Assembly: GCA_963818985.1 (NCBI GenBank)
Contig: CAWFUJ010000009.1
Coordinates: 310,001-374,000, forward strand
Direction: 5' to 3'
DNA from: JAFEDN01 sp963818985
GTDB lineage: Bacteria; Pseudomonadota; Gammaproteobacteria; Coxiellales; Coxiellaceae
DNA length: 64,000 nucleotides
The notes under the pieces are model-generated. The model was not told where the DNA came from. It made no database searches and saw only the letters and a program-made list of their open reading frames with translations. A program made the position numbers and the translations under genes. How positions within the stretch are numbered: position 1 is the first letter of the stretch; every line of letters begins with the position of its first letter. Positions 35,547 through 43,967 of this stretch are shown piece after piece.

Positions 35547-36305
35547 ATGACTCACATTTTTTTTTACATATTAGCAGCTTTTATCATCATTATTTTATTT
35601 AGCGCGATTAACATTTTAAAAGAATATGAGCGTGGCGTGGTATTTTTACTCGGTCGTTTTTGGAAAGTCAAAGGCCCTGGGCTTATTATAGTGATCCCGA
35701 TTGTGCAACAAATTGTTCGGGTACAATTACGTACAGTGGTGATGGATGTGCCGAGCCAAGATGTCATTACTCGCGACAATGTGTCGGTTCGAGTCAATGC
35801 TATTATATATTTTCGTGTCGTTGACCCGGAAAAATGCATTATTCAAGTGGAAGATTTCTATGAAGCAACCAGTCAATTAGCGCAAACGACATTACGATCG
35901 GTATTGGGGCAATATGAATTGGATCAAATGTTATCTGATCGGGAAATGCTAAATACTAGTATTCAAGCGATTCTAGATAAGTCCACTGATGCGTGGGGAA
36001 TTAAAGTGATCGCTGTTGAGATTAAACATGTAGATTTAAACGAAAGTATGATACGCGCCATTGGTCGTCAAGCAGAAGCGGAGCGTGAGCGTCGGGCTAA
36101 AGTCATCCATGCAGATGGTGAATATCAAGCTTCTGCTAAGCTTTACGAGGCGGCTATGGTTTTAGCTAAGCAACCTCAAGCTATGCAACTGCGTTATATG
36201 CAAACTCTCATTGATATTGCCGGCGAAAAAAGCTCGACTATCGTTTTTCCTTTGCCTATGGATTTGCTGCAAGGCTTAACCGCTAAGTTGACAAGAGAAG
36301 AATAA
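35547..36305 (+). CDS. Slipin (SPFH/stomatin-like membrane protein)
   Basis: The 252-residue protein has one N-terminal membrane hairpin (IFFYILAAFIIIILFSA) and an SPFH domain (EYERGVVFLLGRFWKVKGPG, VPSQDVITRDNVSVRVNAI), then a charged helix RQAEAERERRAKVIHADGE. ATG 35547 is chosen because AGGAG lies 10 bp upstream and it starts just after the nfeD stop; the open frame extends further 5' inside nfeD but that part is a shadow. nfeD–slipin pairs are a conserved two-gene operon and are thought to organise membrane domains. Confidence 0.94.
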   Translation: MTHIFFYILAAFIIIILFSAINILKEYERGVVFLLGRFWKVKGPGLIIVIPIVQQIVRVQLRTVVMDVPSQDVITRDNVSVRVNAIIYFRVVDPEKCIIQVEDFYEATSQLAQTTLRSVLGQYELDQMLSDREMLNTSIQAILDKSTDAWGIKVIAVEIKHVDLNESMIRAIGRQAEAERERRAKVIHADGEYQASAKLYEAAMVLAKQPQAMQLRYMQTLIDIAGEKSSTIVFPLPMDLLQGLTAKLTREE

Positions 36306-36349
36306 TTCCCGGTATTTAATTACTAATCTCGATCTTTTAAATTGCTGGG

Positions 36350-36712
36350 ATGCAATTCATCTATCGATATCACGGTTTTAGTTTAATAGAAGTGCTTATT
36401 GCTTTGGCTTTAATGGCGGGGGTATTACTAGGGATGATATCCCTGCAAAATTTCGCTTTAAGTCAAGTTTATAGTGCTTTTTTGCAGAGTGTCGCCATGT
36501 CTCAGGCAAGTTCTCTACTTGAGCGATTTCGCACCAATGAATCTGATGCAGCAAGAGATCAGGAATTCAATCGATGGCTGCAAGAAATTCCCTATTTCCT
36601 ACCTCAAAGTTCAGGGGAATACCATTGTTCGTTGAAAACAGCACCCTGCGAAATTAAGGTTACTTGGCAAGCACATGGCTCACAAACCTTTAGCTTACTT
36701 ACTTTGATATAA
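36350..36712 (+). CDS. pilV: PilV-like minor type IV pilin
   Basis: The 120-residue product has a short leader ending in Gly and the N-methylated pilin motif (YHG|FSLIEVLIALALMAGVLLG) with Glu at position 5, so it is processed by PilD. One N-terminal membrane/assembly helix and a small globular C-terminus with two Cys follow. It is the first gene of pilV–pilW–pilX (spacing 1 bp) and is probably a minor pilin that primes pilus assembly. Confidence 0.88.
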   Translation: MQFIYRYHGFSLIEVLIALALMAGVLLGMISLQNFALSQVYSAFLQSVAMSQASSLLERFRTNESDAARDQEFNRWLQEIPYFLPQSSGEYHCSLKTAPCEIKVTWQAHGSQTFSLLTLI

Positions 36713-36713
36713 T

Positions 36714-37448
36714 ATGAAAGAAAATGGTTTTACTTTAGTGGAATTATTAGTTGCAAGCGCGCTAAGTATTGTGTTGATGGGTGGATTGATAACCATTTAT
36801 CTCAGCATTAAAACCAATAATAATTTACAGCAAGCCCTAACCAACTTACAAGAATCAGGACATTTCGCTTTATATATATTAAATCAACGCATCAGAGTGG
36901 CCGGATTGGTCAATTGCAAAAATAAAAGCGATCCTGTCGATCAAGATCAAGCCATCATTGGATACGATAGTTCCAATTTACCTTATGAATTGCAGGATCA
37001 AGTTGAATCCGGCACTGATGCAGTTGTCATCAATAGTTGCTCCGATAATTCTTCGATTTCGCTCAATACTCAATTAACACAGATGGCCTATTTTATCGGC
37101 GACACCCATCGTAAAAATAGTCAAGGTCAACGAATATTGGCTTTATTTCAAAAGCCACTGAATGGTGAGCGGATTGAATTAGTTCAAGGCGTGGAACAGA
37201 TGCAAAATTTATATGGTGTGATGGTCAGCGGTGTATCAGGTCTTGCCTATTATCCAGCAAAGCTAATCGATGATTGGAAAAAAGTTCGCATAGTACAAAT
37301 AAATTTATTAATTAATTCTGTTGAGCCCATATTAACTAAACCTCAACCCTATAATTTTAATATGCAAAAAATTCTGCCTGCTGATTTATTGATTCATAAA
37401 CCCTGGAGCACTTATATCAATTTACGTGAGCGGTTTAATGAATTTTAA
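36714..37448 (+). CDS. pilW: PilW-like minor type IV pilin
   Basis: The 244-residue product opens with prepilin signal KENG|FTLVELLVASALSIVLM and is longer than a major pilin, as expected for PilW. It has a conserved YILNQRIRVAGL segment and a C-terminal region ending in STYINLRERF. It starts 1 bp after pilV and overlaps pilX by 11 bp. Confidence 0.9.
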   Translation: MKENGFTLVELLVASALSIVLMGGLITIYLSIKTNNNLQQALTNLQESGHFALYILNQRIRVAGLVNCKNKSDPVDQDQAIIGYDSSNLPYELQDQVESGTDAVVINSCSDNSSISLNTQLTQMAYFIGDTHRKNSQGQRILALFQKPLNGERIELVQGVEQMQNLYGVMVSGVSGLAYYPAKLIDDWKKVRIVQINLLINSVEPILTKPQPYNFNMQKILPADLLIHKPWSTYINLRERFNEF

Positions 37449-37866
37449 TCGTCAACAAGGTATGGCTTTAATAGTGTCCTTATTCATATTAATGGTGTTA
37501 ACAATTTTGGTGTTGTATACCATGGACAATAATCTTTTAAATCAAAAAACTGTGGCTGGATGGCAAGCTCAATTGATTGCTTTTAATGGCGCTGAGGCGG
37601 GGCTGCAAGCGGCTGAATCTACAATTAATGGGAAAACTGTGGATTTATCCGGTTTGCAACCTCAGGTCAACTTTGATATTACTTTAGATTCCGTAAATAA
37701 ATGTCAAGGACAAATATTTAATCTTATTAGCACCGCTTCTTATCAAACCGCACGGATAAAACTTATCAGCTCATACCTTCAAACTCACTTGCCACCTTTG
37801 CCTGAATGCGCGGGTGAGGTTAATTCCCATCGCCTATGGTGGCAGCAAGTCGATACCACCTCCTAA
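37438..37866 (+). CDS. pilX: PilX-like minor type IV pilin
   Basis: The product of ~142 residues carries a prepilin-like N-terminus (RQQG|MALIVSLFILMVLTILVLY) and the PilX signature LIAFNGAEAGLQAAE. ATG 37438 is preferred; a GTG at 37426 is also possible. It overlaps the end of pilW. pilY1 and pilE, which usually follow in gammaproteobacteria, are not found downstream: after ~200 bp of repeat-bearing DNA a large orphan begins. Confidence 0.88.
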   Translation: MNFNRQQGMALIVSLFILMVLTILVLYTMDNNLLNQKTVAGWQAQLIAFNGAEAGLQAAESTINGKTVDLSGLQPQVNFDITLDSVNKCQGQIFNLISTASYQTARIKLISSYLQTHLPPLPECAGEVNSHRLWWQQVDTTS

Positions 37867-37903
37867 GTATTTAGTAATCTCCTTAAGAAAAATCCGTAGG
37901 CTC

Positions 37904-37970
37904 ATCTCGCGGCAGATCTGTCATACCGGCAGCCCCGTCATTCTACGGTTGACCTCGTTGCCTCAAATTA
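37904..37970. repeat. Degenerate TGTCATACCGG / CCCCGTCATTC repeat
   Basis: CTCGCGGCAGATCTGTCATA, CCGGCAGCC, CCGTCATTCTACGG and TTGCCTCAAATTA resemble decayed copies of the GTCATCCCG family in the 203-bp gap after pilX. Nothing else is recognised there. Confidence 0.4.
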
Positions 37971-38069
37971 AAATCTAATGGGGGAATTTATCATTTAAGA
38001 AAACCTTAATAAAAAATTGCTAATGTATCTGCGTCTACTAAGTTAGGTGATAAAAAAGGAACTTAAGCG

Positions 38070-41000
38070 ATGCGGAAAAATGATCTATCTCCCTCAGGAG
38101 CAAATGTATTCACACAAAAAACGTCAGAAACTATTAGCAAAAATACAAATTCTGTTAAATTGCAAGGGGTTCAAAAAACTCCGCCTCCCCCACCTCCACC
38201 CTCATTTTTATCTTCACCCAACTTGACTCCGTCTCAAAAGAAATTGTCAAAAATTCAAGATGAATTGTTAAAAAAATTAAAAGCTGATCAACTTGCTACC
38301 GATATTGTCCATAAAAGAAGCAGTAGAAAATTAACAGCTGAGCGTAACTCACAGGAAGTTATGAGTACCGCAGAGTTACGGCAAAGGAGAAGAGTAGGGT
38401 TACTAGATAAAGATTTGAAACTTAATCCTTCGCGTGTTGATGGGGCTGAAACAATTCTTTCTTCAGATAATAAACAGTCTGAAAATAAAAATGAAGTTAG
38501 TCGAATATTGGAAAATTTTGGTAATTCTTTAGAAAAAATAAAAAATTTTACTTCAGAACAAGGTATTACAGTGCCCGCCGACGCAAAAATTGAGGACTAT
38601 GCTATAGCAATTATTAGGCAGGGGCTCGAGGATGAGGAAGAATCTGATGAGGAAGAGGACGATGAAGATAACAATTCCGATAACGAAGAAAAAAGTGATC
38701 CATTGAAGGTTGAAAAAGGAAAGGCAAAAGAAAATCCTGAAGAAAAAAAAATCACTACTAACAGTGTTATTTTTGATTCGAAAAATTTAACAAGAGAGCC
38801 TCCTGAGGTTAGAGATTTATTTGAGTTTTTATCAGGCTTAGAGTCAAAAACCTTGATTAAAAAAGCTAATGAGATGTCTTTGCATCCAAATTCATTTGAG
38901 GCAGATCAAAATTTAATCTTATGTATGGCTCAAAGGTTAGCTAAAGTCACATCGACACAATGGTTAGTGTTGGCAGGACAAGGTGAGAAGTTAAGTTCAA
39001 TTATCAGACCTAATTGCCCCCATGGAGAGATTTCGAAAATTGCGTTCCAGCTCATTTATCAATTACATATATCCTTTAAATCAATTAGTCAATTGATTCT
39101 AAAAAGTAAAAATATTATGCCTTGGTCATTAGTTAAAGAGTTAACTGCACTCAATCAGTCCAAGACTCAAGAAGTGAAAAATGATTTGCTTCCAATTTTA
39201 TTAAAAAATATAAGAGGTCTTGCTTTTATTTCCCAGAATATTCAAGACATTTGTCAATTGGGTGAAAGAATGGTGCAGGTGAAAAAAGAACTTGAAGACT
39301 TTGAAAATTTTGATACAGCTTCACCCGATAAAGATTTGAGAGAAGAATTAAAGCGATTAGAGCTTTCACTTTTTAAAATTAAGTTAAAGCAAAATCCCGG
39401 GCAGGTTTTAGAGCTTGCCAAGTTAATGCAAATTAAAATGATTACAATGTCGAAGGATGATTTGGTTGATCGGCTAATTTCAGCAATGGATGAAGCCAAA
39501 GAATTTGTTCAAATCGAAACTTTTGAGAATATTCCTACTCGATTGCTGGAATGGATTGAAAAAATTATTAATAATTTTGGAGATCTTCGAGAAATACCAC
39601 ATTTTTTTCGGAATTTAATCATCAGCATGAGTTCGAAAAAGGAGATCATACTCGGTGATTATAATCTCTGCATAAACAAGTGGGCCTCCGATTTGATAAG
39701 AAGAAATCCTCTCGATGTATGGGAATTGGCAGAACTATACAAGCATGAAGTTCCATATAATTTGCTCAATAAAGAGAAAATTCACCGAATTATTTTGACT
39801 AAAGATTTAAATAATTTAAGGATGGCTTATCAATATCTTCCGACTCCAAGAAAAAAAATAGTAATTGGAAGTGAATTTCAAAAAGAAATCGAAGAAAAGA
39901 GTGAGTATGGCAAAGTAATTCTCAAGGGATCCCAAGAAGAGATTAAGAAATATCCTCGAGTTGAAATCACGCGTTTGGCAGATACAATACTAAAACTACG
40001 TCTTGACGGTATACGTGCTTGTTTTTCTGAAACTGAAATTTTAGAATTGGCGCAAGAGTTAAGTATTAAAACTCCAGAAGCAGATTCTTCTCCATTATCA
40101 AAAGCAATAATTACTACGCTAATTATGGCAATCACACAAGATATTCAGGAGCGGATGGAAATGCATTCTCAGGATGAAAAAGATTTTAAAAATCTTTTCA
40201 AACAAGCCATCAAATTAAACATTTGTAAAGATCAAGACTTTGTATATTCCAGCGAACTTGCTCAGAATAATTCATTTTATGTTTTAGAGCTTATAATGGT
40301 ATATATTTCGCTTTTAGGAGCTAAAGAAGATCTTCAGGAAGAATTTGCGTTTAATTTTACTTATCTAATAAATCATCCATCTGATTTAGACGAATTTGCT
40401 GATCTTTTAAAATTATCTTTTAATCTATCGTCAATTGATCAAATAAATAGAGCTGGTCTGGCTTGCCGAGTTTTGTTTGACCTCAATGCTAATAATTTAT
40501 TCGAAGAAGAAAATATTCAACGTTTTAAAAAGACAGGCAATGAGGATAGTTTTGAAGATCCTACAATTGTGTTAATTTTAAATCAACTGAAAAAATCTGC
40601 AGAAGCCTTAGAGGAAGACGATGAGGATGGCGAAGAAGAACCAAAAGCCGATGAACAAAAAGGGCAGTGCAAAACAGAAGATGAAAATGGAGATGAAGAA
40701 GAGGATATTATCAAAGAATTATTGCAACGTATACCCTCTAGTTTAAAAAAGTCTGCGCAATTAAAGGAAAACAAATATGAACTCAAAAAAGAAAATAAAG
40801 GAGTGACCACAAAACCTAAGCTGCTGCCTCGCCAATTATTTATGGTAACTTCTTCAGAAAACATAAATGTAAAAAAAATAATGGATGATTATATAAAAGA
40901 ATTATTCGAAATTATTCAAAATTACAAAAACTCAGTGGACATTGGTTTAAAATCTTTGGTGCGCAAGAAAAAAACTACTGATCGGTTTATGGCAATTATG

Positions 41001-41954
41001 GGTTGCCAACAAAATATTCGCGAAGTTTTTCTTGGAGATATGAAAATAGAATTAAAATTAATGCCCATTTTAATAAGAACTGAAGAAATATTTACGTTCT
41101 TTGACCATAGCCCTGCCGATTTAAAAAATGGAAGTTTAAATCCTCATCGCAAGAAATTGGCTGATCTTTTTTCTTGTTACATCTTGAAATTAATAAATGA
41201 AAGTCAATTAACCTCCGAGATTAAAAGTTTTTTAGTTAATAATTTTTCAGTCATTAATTTACTATGGCAAAATGCGCAACTTTGTTGTTATTTTCGTAAA
41301 GATAGAAAAGTGCAGGAATTAAGGAGAGATTTAATTGTTTTAGCTTCTCGACATACTGGAGCAGCTGGTAACAAAATAGCATTAACCCAAACTGCCAGGA
41401 AAATTTGGTTGGAAACAGCCCAATTATTTGCGCACATGCATGCCAAAATCAGCCTCGCATTCAGCCAAAATTTGGAAACAGCTCAGAAAATATTGATGAA
41501 AATGTCTGAAGAGATAGACATTTACGATCGAGATTTTAAACAAGGAACCACAAGTGAAAGATTAAAATGGGCGCAATGTTTTACTCAGTGCCTAAAATAT
41601 TTTATACCTTGCTCGCTACTGCCAAAATCTATTAAAAATATGCTGATGAAAGAGATGAACTCTATCTTGAAATTGGTAGATCCACAATTTTCTACTCGGA
41701 ATATTTCAGGTTCGAAAACATTACGTGATGAATTCATTCAATTAATTTTTAATACCGTTCCCTTCAAGGATATTACCGTCTGTGCCTCTGTTGCCGAAAT
41801 TGATTTCAAAACTATTCTGTTTAAAATAAGACAAATAGCAACGACCACTAGTAGCGATCAAACACGACTTATAACCCCTCGAACTCCACGCAGCTCTCCC
41901 TCGCCCTCACATTCATCAACTGTCACAAATGGAATATCCTCGCCCTCTAGCTAG
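38070..41954 (+). CDS. Very large orphan protein with poly-Pro tract, 1294 aa
   Basis: The start follows AAGGAA. Near residue 38 a run of seven Pro (TPPPPPPPSFLSSP) is followed by a basic amphipathic segment (LSKIQDELLKKLKADQLATD) and RRRVGLLD. Two strongly acidic stretches (about residues 190–210, EEESDEEEDDEDNNSDNEE; and about 850–880) separate long alpha-helical regions, with a Ser/Pro-rich C-terminus (PRTPRSSPSPSHSS). No signal peptide, membrane helix or known domain. Poly-Pro plus basic amphipathic helix is reminiscent of eukaryotic-type actin-regulating proteins, but no convincing WH2 motif is seen. An effector role is inference. Confidence 0.82.
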   Translation: MRKNDLSPSGANVFTQKTSETISKNTNSVKLQGVQKTPPPPPPPSFLSSPNLTPSQKKLSKIQDELLKKLKADQLATDIVHKRSSRKLTAERNSQEVMSTAELRQRRRVGLLDKDLKLNPSRVDGAETILSSDNKQSENKNEVSRILENFGNSLEKIKNFTSEQGITVPADAKIEDYAIAIIRQGLEDEEESDEEEDDEDNNSDNEEKSDPLKVEKGKAKENPEEKKITTNSVIFDSKNLTREPPEVRDLFEFLSGLESKTLIKKANEMSLHPNSFEADQNLILCMAQRLAKVTSTQWLVLAGQGEKLSSIIRPNCPHGEISKIAFQLIYQLHISFKSISQLILKSKNIMPWSLVKELTALNQSKTQEVKNDLLPILLKNIRGLAFISQNIQDICQLGERMVQVKKELEDFENFDTASPDKDLREELKRLELSLFKIKLKQNPGQVLELAKLMQIKMITMSKDDLVDRLISAMDEAKEFVQIETFENIPTRLLEWIEKIINNFGDLREIPHFFRNLIISMSSKKEIILGDYNLCINKWASDLIRRNPLDVWELAELYKHEVPYNLLNKEKIHRIILTKDLNNLRMAYQYLPTPRKKIVIGSEFQKEIEEKSEYGKVILKGSQEEIKKYPRVEITRLADTILKLRLDGIRACFSETEILELAQELSIKTPEADSSPLSKAIITTLIMAITQDIQERMEMHSQDEKDFKNLFKQAIKLNICKDQDFVYSSELAQNNSFYVLELIMVYISLLGAKEDLQEEFAFNFTYLINHPSDLDEFADLLKLSFNLSSIDQINRAGLACRVLFDLNANNLFEEENIQRFKKTGNEDSFEDPTIVLILNQLKKSAEALEEDDEDGEEEPKADEQKGQCKTEDENGDEEEDIIKELLQRIPSSLKKSAQLKENKYELKKENKGVTTKPKLLPRQLFMVTSSENINVKKIMDDYIKELFEIIQNYKNSVDIGLKSLVRKKKTTDRFMAIMGCQQNIREVFLGDMKIELKLMPILIRTEEIFTFFDHSPADLKNGSLNPHRKKLADLFSCYILKLINESQLTSEIKSFLVNNFSVINLLWQNAQLCCYFRKDRKVQELRRDLIVLASRHTGAAGNKIALTQTARKIWLETAQLFAHMHAKISLAFSQNLETAQKILMKMSEEIDIYDRDFKQGTTSERLKWAQCFTQCLKYFIPCSLLPKSIKNMLMKEMNSILKLVDPQFSTRNISGSKTLRDEFIQLIFNTVPFKDITVCASVAEIDFKTILFKIRQIATTTSSDQTRLITPRTPRSSPSPSHSSTVTNGISSPSS

Positions 41955-42045
41955 ACTCTCAACACGTATAATATTTGAATTGATAGATTAAATAATTCTG
42001 TTTAAACTTGCCAATTCGACCATGCTTTATAAAAAAAGGGATTTT

Positions 42046-42576
42046 ATGCGTATTTGTAACAATTTATTGATTTCAATTATCACTGTTTCTTTTATTAGTT
42101 TCGCTTTACCCTGCGCTAGGGCAAGTAGCGAGACTGGACCCGTTGACTATTTAAGAAATGCCTGGGGAATGGAGGGTGCACTCACTAATGGGAATGTTTC
42201 AATTGGCGCAACTAATTACGATCCTCGTTATTCTGTGGGGCTATTTGGTGCTGCAGATATTGGTGACAATAACAATCATACGCAAATTTACAGTATAGGG
42301 GTTTTTGGCGGACCAAGATATATTTTACTCCCCCGCACTTACTTTGCTTATGGTATAGACCTTACTGGGAATTTTGGCAAAAAAAATGGCGAAAATTTGA
42401 AAAATAGTTATTTTGTAGGTCCTTACATAGGAATAGATTACTATCTGTCCACCCATGTTCAACTCAGCGGCTTTATTAACCCATATGCTTATAGCCATGA
42501 AACTATAGGCAATAATTCCAACAGTACCCATCATGTCTTTTCGACTGGCGGCATTGCTATTTCCTATTTGTTCTAA
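42046..42576 (+). CDS. Small outer-membrane beta-barrel protein
   Basis: From ATG 42046 (AAGGG a few bases upstream; an ATG at 42022 is less likely) the 176-residue product starts with signal peptide ICNNLLISIITVSFISFALP…ARA. The mature part alternates polar and aromatic/hydrophobic residues with many Gly/Asn/Tyr, as in 8-stranded barrels, and ends in AISYLF, a terminal Phe as recognised by the Bam machinery. No specific family was recognised. It follows the 1294-residue orphan on the same strand. Confidence 0.82.
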   Translation: MRICNNLLISIITVSFISFALPCARASSETGPVDYLRNAWGMEGALTNGNVSIGATNYDPRYSVGLFGAADIGDNNNHTQIYSIGVFGGPRYILLPRTYFAYGIDLTGNFGKKNGENLKNSYFVGPYIGIDYYLSTHVQLSGFINPYAYSHETIGNNSNSTHHVFSTGGIAISYLF

Positions 42577-42796
42577 TCGTTACATTCAGACTGGTGACCC
42601 AGATCAATTCACAGTCTTTGTATTTCACAAACTAGAGTAAGATATTAATCTAATTAAGTCTTTCGGCCATTTAGTAAATGTAATCAGATGACTCCTATGG
42701 CATACTTCAAATCTCATTTCTCGGGGGCCTCTCAGTCTCATATTATCTGAACCAGGACAAGCCCCCAATATTTGACGTGCTAAAATAAAAGAAAAG

Positions 42797-42805
42797 TGTT
42801 ATAAT
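42797..42805 (+). promoter_or_regulatory. Extended -10 promoter for carA
   Basis: TGTTATAAT is a consensus -10 with the extended TGn element; the nearest -35-like TTGACG (42772) is 22 bp away, too far for a normal spacer. It lies ~35 bp before carA. The 263-bp gap since the barrel gene also holds a GGGGGC/GCCCCC inverted repeat (about 42723–42766); no pyrimidine- or arginine-box could be assigned. Confidence 0.55.
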
Positions 42806-42839
42806 CTAGCTCAATTCATAGACAGGAGTTGGGGGATTA

Positions 42840-43967
42840 ATGCCGGTTCGCCAGTTTAAAAAAGTGTATCAGCCCGCTATGCTCGCCTTAGCAGACGGCA
42901 GTTTATTTCCCGGTATTGCGATTGGCGCCAGTGGCCAGGCCATTGGCGAAGTGGTCTTTAATACCGCTATGACCGGCTATCAAGAAATCCTTTCTGACCC
43001 TTCTTATGCTGAACAAATAGTCACCTTAACTTACCCACATATCGGTAATGTAGGCGTAAATCCTGACGATCAAGAATCCTCACGAGCTTGGGTCAAGGGT
43101 TTGATAATTCGAGATTTATCCCTTACGGTCAGTAACTGGCGAGCCCGGCAATCTTTGCCCGAGTATTTGCTTGCGCAACAAATTGTGGCTATTGCGGGAG
43201 TTGATACCCGCCGCCTGACGCGTATGTTGCGTGAACAGGGAGCTCAATCAGGTTGCATCATGACTGGATCTATCGACCCGCAGCAGGCAGTTGCTGCAGC
43301 ACAAGCTTATCCAGGTTTGCTCGGAATGGATCTGGCTAAAAAGGTTTCTACTACTGAAATACAAACTCATGAAAATCAGGGGCGTTGGCATGTTGTCGTC
43401 TATGATTACGGAGTTAAGTCACAAACCTTGCGATTGTTGGCAGACCGTGGCTGCCGTATTACTTTAGTGCCCGCACAGACCAGTGTTCAACAAGTCCTTG
43501 CCTTAGCTCCCGATGGAATAATCTTGGCGAATGGGCCTGGTGATCCAGCAGTTTGTGATTATGCCATAGATGCAATCAAAACTTTATTGCCCTTACAAAT
43601 CCCCTTATTTGGAATTTGTTTAGGTTTCCAACTGTTGGCGTTGGCTACTGGAGGGAAAACCTCCAAAATGAAATTTGGCCATCATGGCGCTAACCATCCA
43701 GTGATAGATTTACAACGAAATCGGGTCATGATCACCAGTCAAAATCATGGATTCTGTGTTGAGGAGCAAAGTTTGCCTGATTGCTGGCAAATCACTCATC
43801 GTTCTTTGTTCGATCAATCTTTGCAAGGATTTGTTCATCGACATCAACCCGTCATAGGATTTCAGGGCCATCCCGAAGCCAGTCCAGGCCCACATGATAT
43901 TATTGAGTTATTTGATCAATTCATTTCTTTGATGGAGAAAAACCCACCGCATGCCAAAACGTACTGA
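42840..43967 (+). CDS. carA: Carbamoyl-phosphate synthase small subunit
   Basis: The 375-residue glutaminase subunit supplies ammonia to CarB for arginine and pyrimidine synthesis. Class-I amidotransferase motifs: GPGDPAVCDYAI, nucleophile Cys in GICLGFQLLALATGG, and the catalytic His/Glu in GHPEASPGPHDI. The N-terminal ALADGSLFPG…GEVVFNTAMTGYQEILSDPS is characteristic. AGGAG lies upstream of the ATG. It overlaps the carB start by 17 bp. Confidence 0.97.
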   Translation: MPVRQFKKVYQPAMLALADGSLFPGIAIGASGQAIGEVVFNTAMTGYQEILSDPSYAEQIVTLTYPHIGNVGVNPDDQESSRAWVKGLIIRDLSLTVSNWRARQSLPEYLLAQQIVAIAGVDTRRLTRMLREQGAQSGCIMTGSIDPQQAVAAAQAYPGLLGMDLAKKVSTTEIQTHENQGRWHVVVYDYGVKSQTLRLLADRGCRITLVPAQTSVQQVLALAPDGIILANGPGDPAVCDYAIDAIKTLLPLQIPLFGICLGFQLLALATGGKTSKMKFGHHGANHPVIDLQRNRVMITSQNHGFCVEEQSLPDCWQITHRSLFDQSLQGFVHRHQPVIGFQGHPEASPGPHDIIELFDQFISLMEKNPPHAKTY

